This document shows positions 35,601 through 47,921 of a stretch of DNA of 64,000 nt, one piece after another (the first letter of the stretch is position 1; every line of letters starts with the position of its first letter). The DNA is taken from assembly GCA_963969595.1 (NCBI GenBank), contig OZ018413.1:14621711-14685710 (forward strand). Reading direction: 5' to 3'. A program made the translations under genes and the position numbers. The DNA is from Neckera pumila (Eukaryota > Streptophyta > Bryopsida > Hypnales > Neckeraceae). A model generated the notes under the pieces. The model made no database searches. It was not told the DNA's origin and saw only the letters and a program-made list of their open reading frames with translations.

Positions 35601-38600
35601 AACATTCGAAATAAGCCGACAGTGAGTATCTTTTGTCTATTATGGGACATACTGAATGTGACGCTTGAACGAGGATCTTGAATATTAACTGGTTCATTTT
35701 AATCATCAGTCTGATGTGTTTCTCTTCATTAACTAACTTTATTGAGGAGGAAAGCAGTTGTCTGTGGATATTAACAGAAGAAGCTTCTTCCGTGTGATCA
35801 GGTCAATCGTGATCCACTTGCAGCTGAGATGCAGCGAATGAGACAGCAACTTGAGCTCATGCAAGCAGAGCTTCTATATGCTAGGGCAGGGGCTCCTTCA
35901 AATACGGAAGTTCAGGTACGAACGAGGTATCTGCTTTTTAATGTGCAGTTTGTTGCTTTATATGATACTAACTTTGACTAAGGAAGTGACGCTGAAGACA
36001 TAGTTTCAAATTTTACAGATGTTGAAGCAAAAGGTTGCCTGGCTTGAAGCTAGCAATATGGATTTGGGGCGTGAGTTGGAAGAGGCTCGTGACCGCATTG
36101 ATGCACTTTCTCAATGTGCTTTAGAATCACAAGTAAGCTTGGTGTTGCTTTTGTCGTCACATTCATTTAGCTAGTCATGAGAGATTTTGTCCTCTTGATT
36201 TTGCTCTACAGCTAACTGTCCAGGTGATTCCTTGATGACCACCATTGCAACAAGTCTTTGACATTTTCATGCACAGATGGAGCGTGACAAGCTTAGAATC
36301 AAGCTTGATCAACTCCGATCTGGAAAATCTTTTGAGGAGCTTGATGAAGGACTTGATGTCCAGGTACGCTTGTTTGCACGGGAAATCAGGTGGTTGAGAA
36401 CACACCTTTGGTTGGTTTGAATCCATGAATTTGCAATTCAAATGTGTATTTCCTGGAGTCCCTCAGTGTCTGACTGATTTTTCATGCAGACGGATGAACT
36501 GCTAAAAGGGTATGTAAATAGAATTCAAGAATTAGAATTTGTGCTACAAGAATTGCAACACGCTAGAATTCCATCTGATACTTCCTCTAGACCTCCCTCT
36601 TCTACGTCTTCCCGGAGCATGAGTGAGAGTACAGCTGGACCAGGTTTTGGCGTTGCAGGCATTGATGGGGATATTTACTTACGCCCTGGTATAAGATTCA
36701 AATCCCGTCCGATTCCAAGGATTTAATGATTGTCCTTTCATGAATATTTTCAAATCTTTACATTTTTGATGTTGGCGTTTTTATTGGGTTAACATTATGC
36801 CTTGTGCACGGTGCTTTCTTTGTGTTTTTACTTCTATCAATTTCTCAATTGTTTACTGCTTAAATATTTGATGAGCTCTGTAGTGTCCCTTACAAGTGGA
36901 TGGTGTTTGCAGGTGAATTCTCTGGAGATATTGATACTGAATTACTGTTGGAGTTCAAACGCACATCGGCGCAAGAGAAATTCGACAAAGAGTTACGGGA
37001 AATAGATAAACGCCTTGAGCAGAAAGAGGTGAAGAGATCGCCTATTGAAAGGGTTACTTCAAGCCAATTGTGTACTGGAGCTTGAGTCCCTGACCTCATG
37101 CTTGCTTACTACTCGTTAGGATATCTTTGTGTACTGCGAACGACAAATAGTGCCATTCCTTACATGTTGGATATGGGTGACTCAGATCGAATGCTAGAAA
37201 ATCATTCGACCTTCTCAGCTGGTGTGGTCATATGCTGTGTTTCAGGCGGAGATTAAGTTATTTGTACGACCTGATGCCACAGTCTTGAAGCAACACTTCG
37301 AAAGAAAGTTGGTGGAACTTGAAGAGGAAAAGAAGTATCTGCAGGTATGAGTTAGTGTCTAATCAGGCAAGACTACATCCAATGGAAAAATGTCCCTTTG
37401 AAAAATGAACATCAATTAATGACAGCAGTTTAGTATTTGTATGATCCATAGAAAAGGGTAGAATATCTGATGGGTTTTAATGTTTCAGACGATCCTATCC
37501 CAGCTCATTAATACATTTTAATTCTGCTGCAGGAAGTGAAAAACAGTAATGAAGGACTGAAATAATTTGAACAGTCTTCGGATTATATTACACTGACTTT
37601 CATGTGTCTCGTTGCAGAAATTAAAACAGCTAAAGGTTCAGGTACGATGTGACCCCACAAAACCCTCTCGCCAAGGCGCCGCAAGAAAGCAAATATCAGC
37701 AGCAGGTCTCCTTTCGGGCTTGCTACATGTTTCCGTGGCGTTGAGTTCTCCTTTGTTGTCATTGGGAGCAGATCGCGGTCTTGAGAAATAAGCAGGAAGT
37801 GTGGTCCGAGGACCTTCATCAACAGCGATGCGATGATGGAGGTGACAAGATGAAGATAGAAAAGGTTTTTATCGTGACTCTTAAATTTTTGTGTTTAACG
37901 ACGGAAGGAATTTTACAATGATGTGCATCGAAGTATGCGTCTGTTTTCAACGTTTTTTCCCCAGAGATGTTCTCATTTCCCGTCTTAGAAGGTAGGTTGG
38001 CAGAGAACTCAGTTTCTTGTAGATTACTCTGGAGGTAGTCTGGAGGTATGGAATGGAGTCTGCAGGAGTCTAGAGGTAGCTGCCACTCCACCTCGTAGAG
38101 AACTAATCGGTATTCTCCTCCTGGAACAGTTAATTGCTTTGACTCCCATTATTTGAAGTGGAGCTCTCTTTGTCCTAATTCATAATCATCATCAGATTCA
38201 TTAGTCATGTTCAATAATAACGTCGTCACCTATTATCAAGTCAGTGAAATCGAGTGAGATCACTGTCTTGATAGTAGGTGAAGACATTACTGTTGAATTA
38301 GTGTCAAAGTTCGTTTACAGCCCTTCAGTCGATAATATAATTGAAATTCGTGGCTGTTTTAATCTCATATGCATCTTTCTCATTTTATCTCCATAACCTG
38401 TGAATTTGTGTCATCTGTAGGTGCATGGGCAGGGGGTGGTTGAAGACGAACGTCAAGAAGTTCAAATAGGGAGTTTCTTTCAGGTTAGTGTTGTGCTCTG
38501 CCAATTTTCACTATTTATGAACGTTAGTCCCTCCTGAATGGGTGTATACTTTGGAACTGTATAGCAAACCGAAGCGTATATTCTACAGAAAAGGGCCGAC

Positions 38601-38603
38601 TGA
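32618..38603 (+). CDS. Kinesin-4 family motor protein, FRA1/KIN-4A-like, with shortened tail
   Basis: Fourteen exons join in phase: 32618-32788, 33062-33208, 33413-33565, 33944-34194, 34621-34808, 35048-35172, 35359-35395, 35530-35621, 35802-35915, 36019-36132, 36277-36363, 36490-36688, 36913-37028 and 37246-37344 (631 codons). The motor is complete: P-loop GQTGSGKT (105-112), SSRSH (240-244), DLAGSE (284-289), then [16 protein letters not shown] and coiled coil. Plant KIN-4A walks on cortical microtubules and supports ordered cell-wall deposition. The next exon (37533-37565) adds ten residues and a TAA, giving 641 residues. If it is skipped, exons 37618-37641, 37772-37864, 38421-38483 and 38565-38603 continue in phase to a TGA (703 residues). 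Arabidopsis FRA1 has just over 1000 residues, so either form lacks most of the stalk and tail. The gene may be a truncated paralogue or in early decay. Confidence 0.88.
38200..38303. repeat. Imperfect foldback, about 50-bp arms
   Basis: The left arm (about 38200-38250, with CACCTATTATCAAGTCAGTGA) pairs with the right arm (about 38256-38303, with TCACTGTCTTGATAGTAGGTG) with a few mismatches and a very short loop. It lies in the last introns of the kinesin gene. It may be a small MITE or a microRNA-precursor-like structure. Confidence 0.65.
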
Positions 38604-41105
38604 CAAGAGAATCATTGTGCGCAGAAGCAACCATTTTTCAAGCTATGCCTTCTCCCCGGTAGCCTTGCCTGTTGTTGCAGCCTTCTCTGGTTAAGGCTGC
38701 AACAGAGTCAGAAGAGTAGAAACATGAGAGGATCCTCGTCTGCATCTGTAAAGAATAGAGGGCCAAGAGTAGACTGCAGCCAACTCACAGTGTCACATAA
38801 TACCAGTACGATTTCTTAAGCAAGAGCAGTTGCGTAGTATTGTATACGTATTTGTAACGCCATTGTGAAATCCATAAACTGTTTTCTACACAAATTTGGT
38901 GCACGTATGTATCAGTACGCGAATCCTTTTTCTCGTTGTTTTATGAAATCATGCACACTAATCATTCGTATGATCCAAGATTTATGTGACTTAGCGGTTC
39001 TTGTGTTCCTGAGCGTCTTGATATTGGTTGCGTGTGCAGGAGTTAATGCCGAGGAATCTTCTCAATAGGTGCTTCTTATTTGTTGTCATTATTTGTTTCT
39101 TGGGATGAATGCTGTTTTCGTAGTCCAATATGTCCTGTGAGATTATTGTATGTTGGTTTGTGGATACTTGTACGAGTATTACTATAGTGAAGAGCTTATT
39201 TTATTTCACTAGAGACTTGGAACATTTTGCTATTAAAATATATTTTAGCAGTTGGTTCTCTACATGCATTTATGCTAAGACACCTTAGGGGTGGTTTTGC
39301 AGCGCATTTGGAATCATACATAGTATTTGGGACTGGTGGTGGCGTTAGGAGTTTTGATGTCCCTTCTGCTGTAAGTAAATTAGGGATTGACTTTTTACAT
39401 AATCAACTTCGATGTAGTATCGTCGTGATTGTATTATCTATTTATCTATTGTACTCCTAAATTTTAAGTGGGTATTCTTTTCATGTCAGCTCTACATGTC
39501 CCAGTGTGAAGCCTGATGTAGATGGTAAAAAGAAACGATGATATCCCCTTAGTAAATTTTGAGTTCTGTGATATTATATGTATTTTTGCTGCCGAATCAC
39601 TCAATTACTTCGTGCAGCTAAAGGCTTATTGCGCGTGAAGATGAGTCGAAGTCACTGGTGATTTTTCTAATGACTGAAATTCCAGGTACGCACTTACTGG
39701 CTGCGTTCCTACTGATCGGTTTGCAAATCACTCTCGTTTCTTAAAACACAAACTACTTCAATTCAATTTTTAGAAGTACGTAATTTCTGTATATCTTCTT
39801 AACCTATTCCTACGGTATTTTGTATATCTGTGCAGGTTACGCTCTAGCATCATTATTTCGATCATGGAGTCTATGGTGACAGTTCTGCACTCGGGTTTTC
39901 CCAGATTATTGCATCATTCAACAAACTTAGCTGCGTGTATGGTAACGGTTTTTAATTTAATTTAAATGGATTAAGGTGGGGTTTCCTTAAACTGATCCCC
40001 TTTTTGTTGGGTAGGCGGGTGTTTGCAGCCCTCAAAAACATAATTTAGTAAAGGATGTTTGAAATATGTGAGCCACATCTAATGTAAGTTGTTTCATGTT
40101 TTTTGAATATTTTCAATAGAAGTGAACTTGTCGGGAATTGGTACACAGATGTTTTGGGTGTTTTCACCTTACCAATAGTCTTTAAGATGTTCAAATGAAT
40201 TTGTATGTATATAAATTTCATGTGCTAGTCATATTATTTAAGCTGAAATTAGCATAAATTCACTTAAATGCATGTTATAGAAACATTCTATCTAAATGAA
40301 CTATTGTACCGGGCTAGGAGGATCGACAAATTAATGATTCTAAAATTAGATGACACTGAGGGAATTATTTTTTCAGAAGATAAAATAGAACAAAAGAAAC
40401 ACAACATCCAACTCCATTAGATGTAGATTTAGTGCTTCAAGGAGTTTCGTCTTGTGTTTTTCTCAAACTACGGCTCCTAGTCCCTCATTTCTCAATTAAC
40501 TCTAATACTCTCAATCTCTCTATAGTCCCTCATTTCTCAATTAACTCCAATACTCTCAAGCTCTTGCTCTCTCTAGTCATACTTCAGTCATAGCTTTTAG
40601 TTAGGTCAATAATTTCATCTTCTTTGTGAAGATCAATTTTCTAGCCTTCTCTAGAGTGAGGTCCAAAGAAAACTCTTCATTGAGAATCAGAGCCTTTAAC
40701 TTGTACCTCCTCAAAAGGGAGGTTCAATATTCAAAACGATTGAAAGGATTACAAATTACCTTCATTGGAATGTGATTTTATTTCAATGGATGATTGTAAG
40801 CAAAAGTTGAATGAAAGCATGAAACACTTGTACTATTTTGTGTCCAATGTTGCATGCGTAATACAAAATTGAGCATATCTTCTAGGGATTTTCCTTGTTG
40901 TAGTTGAAATTTTTGATGTGAAGATGAATGATACATTGCCTAAATCAATCAATATTTTTGAGTAATTTGTCAATTAAAAAAAGTATATTATTACTCAATT
41001 TCACTAATTTGTCAATTTTAAAATTTTAGAGGTTTAACTTTTAAGTACTTTAATGAGTTTGAAATGATGATTTTCACTTCAAAATTTAAATACCGAATTC
41101 CACTA
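38604..41105. other. Kinesin 3' flank and intergenic sequence
   Basis: No further gene is recognised. Several short plus-strand open frames (38865-39068, 39227-39460) are not protein-like. At about 40468-40560 a unit of about 57 bp (TAGTCCCTCATTTCTCAATT and onward) occurs twice in tandem. Confidence 0.4.
38673..38704. repeat. 12-bp perfect stem-loop just after the kinesin stop
   Basis: TGTTGCAGCCTT and AAGGCTGCAACA flank an 8-nt loop, about 70 bp past the TGA of the longer kinesin form. It is probably in the 3' untranslated region. Confidence 0.6.
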
Positions 41106-42020
41106 TTAACCCCTAAAGGACCATTGTCCGTTTGGGGGACAAAGGCGTTTTCGAGCAGGTACCTATGGGCTGAAATTTTGTTGTGGTTTTTTGAAACTAA
41201 TTGAGAGAGGTATGTGGCGGAAAAACAAAATTTGAAATCAGACCTTCGAGCGAGAAGTTATGCCATCTTTTGGAATGCGTGGGGAGGGAAGGTAGTAAAA
41301 AAAATTTGCAAAATTTTGAATTTTTTTTTAAATATTTTTTTTCTCATAGATTATATTTTTGTCTATCTAGAAAGCTTTGATTCATTTCAATTGGATTTGT
41401 TATGAGGAAATTATGGACATTCTTGTTTTTTGGGCAGTTAGAGCATCTTCTTGAAAAAAATAACTTGTAGGATTCATTTTGGAATGCAATTTTTGTAATT
41501 TTTCAATTTTTTTTTTTGTGATGGTTTAGTTTACTTGCTAGAATAATCTCACCATTGGGATTAGTGCATTTTAATTCCATCTAAAATATATGAATATTTT
41601 AGATTTTCCTTCTATCTCATACCTATTTCTACTTAACAATTTTTTAAAGAATGATAATTAAGTTTTTTTGAATTTTTTTTTTCCTAGAATCTCAACTCAA
41701 TTCTCCACTATAAAAATTTATAGCTCAAAATGCTGTAGTGCAACATTTTAAAGTTAAAAGTGTTTAAAAAGTCAAAAAATCTGGTCCCGCAATGTGCTAA
41801 AAAACTTGTTTTTTCCACTTTAAACGCAGATATCTTGCAATCTGTGCAGTCAAAAATTCTGAAATTTTTTCCACACTCTCTCATACTATTTGGGTGTAAG
41901 ATCATATGGTTAGATGTGGAAAAAAACATTTTTCAATTTCTTTTACTTTTTGCTATAGAAATGGCAGTTTTGAGTCAGTCTTTTTTGGCAGAAAAAGGGC
42001 CTCAGTCCTTTAGGGATTAA
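41106..42020. mobile_element. TTAA element (piggyBac-like MITE), 915 bp
   Basis: It starts TTAACCCCTAAAGGACCATT and ends AGTCCTTTAGGGATTAA, with TTAA borders. The right terminus has one change (GGGATTAA for GGGGTTAA) shared with the copies at 43453 and 48934, so the three form one subfamily. Shared internal landmarks are ATTATATTTTTGTCTA, GTGTAAGATC and AGAAATGGCAGTTTTGAGT. There is no transposase. Confidence 0.85.
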
Positions 42021-42499
42021 GGTTGCAAGAATTCACCAAAGGAATTCTAGAAAAGGAAAATTTTATTATCTTCCACATGGATGCAAGGTTCCATTGTGCA
42101 TGTGTTTTAGACATCCAAAAGTACACTTCTATAAAAAATTTGGTGCAATCTAATCTCCATCTTGTTGTTAAAAATGACTTATATTTGTTATAATTTTTTG
42201 AAATGTTTCATCATTTTTTATCAAGTTAAACCAAGAAAATGAAAAACTGTTAATTACTTTTTTGGTGCAAACATTTGGAATAAATTTTCTTAGGTCCCAA
42301 CTGTTTGTAATATGTTATTTGTATTGATTTTCTAATTATCTATATTTTATTTTCAAATATTTTTTTCCCATAAGCTAAAATGCTTCTAACATTGCTTTCA
42401 AAATGCAACATAACTAGCAAAATTTTTTTTGCTTTCATCCAATTATACGATTTATACCACCCAAAGTAAATATAGCTAATCCCATATAGCAAAAGAAAT

Positions 42500-43215
42500 T
42501 TCTAAAAAATCTAAGAAATTTTGTTATTTGTTCTTATAGAATATGTTTTTGTCTACAAGGAAATCTTTGATTTATTCCATTTGGATTATTCATATGAAAG
42601 TTATATAGAACCTTGTATTTTAGACAATGTGAGTATTTAATGTTTATCCAGATGGAATATGTTTTTGAACTCAATTTTCAACACTTTTCAATAAAAAGAG
42701 GTCTATACTGTTTAGATTCTCTACTAGAACAATTTCTTTGTTAGGATTGACATGCTTCGTTTCCATCTTTAGATCATAGTATTAACCTTTTAGGTTTTCT
42801 TTCCATCTAGTATTTATTTCTATTTAACAATTCTTAGAACTGAAGTTTTAATTTTTGAAATTTTAACCCTAAACTCTATAGTACTCAATTTTCCAATATA
42901 GATTTTAATCCTAAGCCCTCAAAAATTTGTAGTGCAAAACTTCATGTTAAGGGGATTCTAAGTCTTTGAAGATAGTATAGAAAAGAGAAAAAAGTGCTTT
43001 TTTCACTTTAAATGACAACATCTTGCAATTTTACATGGACTTTGAAATTTCTTTCATACATTCTCATATTAGACTAGTGCAAGATCCGCTATGACTAGAC
43101 ATGCAAAACACTTCTACATTTGGTGGGGTTTAATTACTATGCAGATGTTGCTTTTGCTACTACATTGTCTCAAAACTAAGCTTAATATACATTATTTATG
43201 ACATTGCTTTAATCC
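42500..43215. mobile_element. Decayed TTAA-family relic
   Basis: Internal landmarks of the 41106 subfamily appear in the same order (ATATGTTTTTGTCTACAAGG, ATTCCATTTGGATTATTCAT, TGTAGTGCAAAACTTC). The right end may be TTTAATCCCTAA near 43211. The left end is not recognisable. Confidence 0.5.
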
Positions 43216-43452
43216 CTAACTGCCTAACAAACCATACATGGTCAATTGAAAATATTGGGTTCGTTTTGCTGTGGGCAATTAAATCCCTTTGATCGGTTTA
43301 AAATTTTTTACGGGCAGCTTTGAAGGTTAACTATTGCAAACTTTTATTTTTCATTGAAAAAGGCATATAATTAATTTTTGAGAGGTTTTCAATGGCATAT
43401 ATGTACCATCAAAGAAGAGTAAAGCTTACAAATTTTACATGATTTCCCGGTT

Positions 43453-44401
43453 TTAACCCCTAAAGGACCGGTTGTTCCCTCGGGGGACAATTTGGGTCTG
43501 GTTAGATTCCTACTATCTCAATTTTTGGTAATATTTTTTGGGATTTTTTGAGGTTGTATAATTCTGAGTTAGCTTTGCAAATATATAATTTTTATTTTAA
43601 TTGATGCCTGGAAGCAAAAGTTATGGCACAATAAGCAAAAATAGAATTTGGTGGGCAATACAAAAAAATCATAGAAAGTCAAAATATTCTTTTTCAATTT
43701 TTTGACTTAAAGACTATATTTTTGTCTACATGTGAATCTTTGTTTCATTCAATTTGGACTAATAATGAGAAAATTATGGACAATCTTAGTCTTTTGGACA
43801 ATCTTAATTTTTTGGGCAATCTAAGCATCTTCTTGAAAAAATAATGTATACAATTCATTTTTGAATGCAGTTTTTAGAATTTTTCAAAAAAAATTGTTAG
43901 ACAAGGTCAGATTTCCTTGCTAGAGCAATCTCACCATTGGAATTACTGTGATTCAATTCCATCTAAAAGCAATTAACAATTTCGTTTTTTCTTCAATCTT
44001 GAACCCACCTCTACCTAACAGATTTTTAATGAGTGAAAATTAAGTGCTTTTTTTCCTAATTTTCTTTTGTAGATTCTCAACTCAACTACTTAATCTAAAT
44101 AAGTAGAAAATCAAAATCAATAGTTCTAAAAATTTGAACTAAAAAGATTAAAAGCCAAAAAATCTAGTCAAGCAAGGTGCAAAAAAACTTGTCTTCTTCA
44201 TTTTAAATGCATATATCTTGCAATCTATGTGGTCAAAGTTTTTGAAGTTTCTTCCACATATTCATATACTAGTCAAGTATAAGATTTTATGGTTGGATAT
44301 GCAAAAACAAACAATTTTTAAAGCTCTTTTCTCTTTGCAATAGAAATGATAGTTTTGAGTGTTTTTTGGTAGGAAAATCACCTTGGTCCTTTAGGGATTA
44401 A
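43453..44401. mobile_element. TTAA element (piggyBac-like MITE), 949 bp
   Basis: It starts TTAACCCCTAAAGGACCGG and ends TTGGTCCTTTAGGGATTAA, with TTAA borders, in the same orientation and subfamily as 41106 and 48934. The interior is AT-rich and non-coding. Confidence 0.85.
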
Positions 44402-45236
44402 GCAAAGCTTGCCAATTTCACTTGAGTTGAGATCTAAAAAATTGTACTTGTCCATTTGCTTTGAAAATGGTCCCAATGGAAAGAATAAAGTGTTTTCATT
44501 ATTTTCACCATTGAAAATTTGAACATTCAATTGTTGATTTAAATTTATTTGTAATTTCTAATATTAAAAGAAATTGCATTTCAACAATTGCAGGGTAGAT
44601 TGTGTGATGAGTTTGATAGCTCTTCATTTGAATTTAAGGTTTTTTTGGAAGTATATTTTAGTGTGCTAATACAACTTTTAGTTGTTCATGTCACCTCCAA
44701 TGTCAAAAACTCTTGTATGCAAATTTCTCAAACATTGCGGATGAGGGACAATGTACTAAAAATTGAGTATGCACATTCTCTTGTAATAATCTCACAACTC
44801 TTAAGCAATTTTGCACTCAAAATTGGTAAGCATATTAATAAGCAAGCTCTTTAAACATATATAGTTAGATGTAAGAAAAAACAATTTGCTTCATTTGGGA
44901 TAACTATAAGTTCATGCTCTTTTTTCATAGTAAAAATACAATTAGGCACTTAGGGGTAAACATTGCTATCAATTTAGCCTTGTTTGTAGTGTTGCTTTTA
45001 CAACTCTTGAATTTTGCATTGGGAATGTTTTCAATGAAAATTTTAATGGAATAGTATAATTTATCATTATTTTATTTACGAACTTATAATACAATATTTT
45101 ATACACAATATTGAAGTTTCTTAGAATATTTTATTACATACATCATACAACATACTATACCATATTCTATATATCAGTATTATGTATAAAAATATGCATT
45201 GTATAATATAGAATAGTACTTGGTGGTGTTGGTGAA
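44402..45236. other. AT-rich stretch with a possible further TTAA-family relic
   Basis: The end-like sequence GGCACTTAGGGGTAAAC (about 44944-44966) is a decayed terminus. The 88-codon open frame at 44588-44854 has no recognisable domain. 45060-45230 is an AT-rich tract with small palindromes. Confidence 0.4.
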
Positions 45237-45928
45237 TTAATCTTTAAAATGTCAAAGTTCCTTTGTGGAACAAGTGTATATTTGGATAGACTTGTATGAT
45301 TTCAATTTTTTGTAACATTTTTTTGAAATTTTTCCTCAAAATAGAAAAATACATTAGCATTTTGAAGATATAATTTTATTTCAAACAATATATAGGAACA
45401 AAGTTATGCAACCAAATCTACAAATAATCATATCCAAAAAATACTAAAAAATTGGAAAAACTTGAATCAATTTTTTTTCCTCATAGAATGTTTTTTTTTT
45501 CTATTTGACAATCTTTAATTCATTTCATTTAGATGAATGACAAGAAAGTTATAGAACAGTTTGTTTTGTGTGAAAAAATAATTTGTTGGCTTAGTTGGAT
45601 TCTAAACTCAAAGACTCTCAAATGAATTCTTCAATATAAAAAAATTTAAAATCAAAATCAATAATGCTAAAAATTGAAGTTACAAGGATTCAAAATCTTA
45701 TAACCGTAGAAGGCAATATCCCTCCTAAAAGAATTTTCTTCATTTCAAATGCTAATGTCTTCCAATCTATGCAATCAAACTTTATAGAAATTTTAGTTCA
45801 TATTTTAATAAAATTTGACAATACAATATTAGAATTCAATATTTAAAGTTTTGTATTTTCTTGACTCAATGCAATAGAAATGGCAGTTATGAGTGGTTTT
45901 TGATGAAAAAGAAGTCTTTAGGAATTAA
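45237..45928. mobile_element. Decayed TTAA element, 692 bp
   Basis: The left end TTAATCTTTAAAATG and right end AGTCTTTAGGAATTAA are degenerate versions of the family termini. Internal landmarks (CTATTTGACAATCTTTAATT, AGAAATGGCAGTTATGAGTG) keep the family order. Confidence 0.6.
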
Positions 45929-46554
45929 GTATTAGAGTTTCTATGCAACACTTTTATCTTCTCTCTCCTACCTTGACTAAAGTTATGGGACAACGCCTTC
46001 AAATTTGAGAATAACATTGAGAACACAAAAGCAACATTTGATTCTTGAACTTTTGTTTTTGTGAGAGTAATTGTGACTTGATAAATGTTGTTTACCTTGC
46101 AAATTCAAGTAGTGAAAGAAACAAATGTTTGAAAGTTTTGCTCTTTGCAAATGAATAGAAATGACAGTTTTTTTGTTTTCTTTTTGAACAAAAAATGACA
46201 GTTTTGGAGTGGTTGGTAAAATGTGGTCATAGAACCTTTGGGGTCATAAAATCTAAACAATAAAAATGATTCACAAGTTTACAATATAAATGGTGTGCAA
46301 TCCTTCCAGTAATCATCTAATTTGTTGATAAACATTCGATCAAAAGTCTGATGTTTTGCTTGGGGTGATTCCATTTGAGCATGCTGTGAAAGCGATTGTT
46401 TGTCCAATTAAATAGAAATCAATCAACAATTGAAAGTGAAATTCAATTGATCACACCACTTTCAATCACCAAAAATGAAAATAAATAATCATTTGAATGA
46501 GCGTTTATCAAACAAAAGGTCGAGGACCGCAGTAGGACACACCTTCACATGCAT
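45929..46554. other. AT-rich intergenic stretch, no gene recognised
   Basis: It contains isolated family-like snippets (AGAAATGACAG near 46155 and 46195) but no ends. No coding sequence is recognised. Confidence 0.4.
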
Positions 46555-46886
46555 CATTAGAGAAAATTTCCGGCCTCCAGAAGGCCTCTCCACGACCCTC
46601 TTTAGTATTTTAAAATTTAGTTTTTTGGGGCTGAAAATTTAATTTTTCACTATTTTCATGCAGCTGAAATTCCAATGATAGTGGTGCAGGAACCCAAATT
46701 TATGAGTAAAAAATTAAATTTTAAATTTAAATTTTAAAAAAAATGCAAAATTTGATTGCTTCGTCGAGCAATCATATTCTCTGACTGCTCACTGGGGGTA
46801 CTTTTTCAAATTGACAAGCCAAGCTTGAAATAGCTTGGCATGTCAATCTAGAGAGGCCCTTTGAGGGGCTGATTTTTTCTCTAATG
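46555..46886. mobile_element. MITE of the CATTAGAG family, 332 bp
   Basis: The left end is CATTAGAGAAAATTTCCGGC and the right end inverted is CATTAGAGAAAAAATCAGCC. Both continue into CC/GG-rich subterminal sequence (CCTCTC on both sides). There is no coding capacity. Confidence 0.7.
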
Positions 46887-46939
46887 TCAAATCGAATGTT
46901 GTCAACCCTCAAGACTCACCAGGGGACTCCACAGCAAAG

Positions 46940-47203
46940 CACTACACTAAAAATGATATTTAGTGTTGGCAACACTAATTACGAACCTTGACACTAAATA
47001 TCATAAGTAAGTAACACTAAATCTAATTTCTAACACTAAATATGCTCTATGGTAAATCTGAAATCTGAAAAGGTTTACATTTAGTGTTAGAACACGTTAA
47101 AAAAATGAACTAAATCCGCTACATTTCAGATTTAGTGTTGTGTCTGGTAGGGGGGTAAAACACTAAATGTCATACTACACTAAATATCATTTTTAGTGTA
47201 GTG
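46940..47203. mobile_element. CACTA-type (En/Spm) MITE, 264 bp
   Basis: The left end is CACTACACTAAAAATGATAT and the right end is its exact inverse over about 26 bp. The CACTAC terminus and the subterminal clusters of ACACTAAAT/ATTTAGTGT in both orientations are hallmarks of the CACTA superfamily. The expected 3-bp duplication is not identical on the two sides (AAG and CCA), so the copy is not recent or the ends were altered. Confidence 0.75.
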
Positions 47204-47921
47204 CCAGAATCAGTTGGAAGTTGAAGGTAATTTAGCATATAATTATATTAATGCCTCAAACAATTAATGCTATGGTTATCATTGAAACTGCTTGCGTATT
47301 CGCCTAGACAAATAACCAATGAAGATCAAAGGTATCCAATACGCACATTGTATATACTAGCAAAGACTTATTGCATTGGAATATTGAACTTAGGAGAATA
47401 TGGACTGGATAGCCAATCAAAGCCTCACTAAGCCGGATGAAAGACATTCAGGATGACAGGATGAAATATTGAGGATGAAACGTGACTGTTTTGTCACATT
47501 AGGTCGCAACAGGGGTTGTGACCGTCTGTACATAATATAATAGATTTTCCTTGTACATAATTCTATACTAGTGAAAGAAACAATTTTTCAACTTATGATC
47601 AAATATAGATGTTTTCGCAAATTTATATAGCTCTTGAGTTTGTTTTTCATTGTTATATGTCTTTACAAATGTCACGTACTTCTTGGATTCTCATGAACAA
47701 GTCTTTTTCTAATTTGTAATCTCTTGACGTATTGGTCATAGGATTGCCTATATTTAGCCTTGCTTTCAAAATTTATCTTTATAATTACAAATAATAATTA
47801 CAAATTTTAGGACAATTTCAACTCTATACAATAGATAAGAAATTTTCTTACTCATTAGAAATTGTGTGATTCCATCTTTGAGAACTATTTGTTTTAATCA
47901 TTTACATAGGTAATACGGAGC
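47204..47921. other. AT-rich intergenic stretch, no gene recognised
   Basis: No coding sequence or repeat ends were recognised. Confidence 0.45.

Noticed and set aside
39040..39067. GTTAATGCCGAGGAATCT, resembling the kinesin VNAEES codons
   Set aside because: Similarity covers only about 30 bp and no other motor sequence lies nearby; likely chance.
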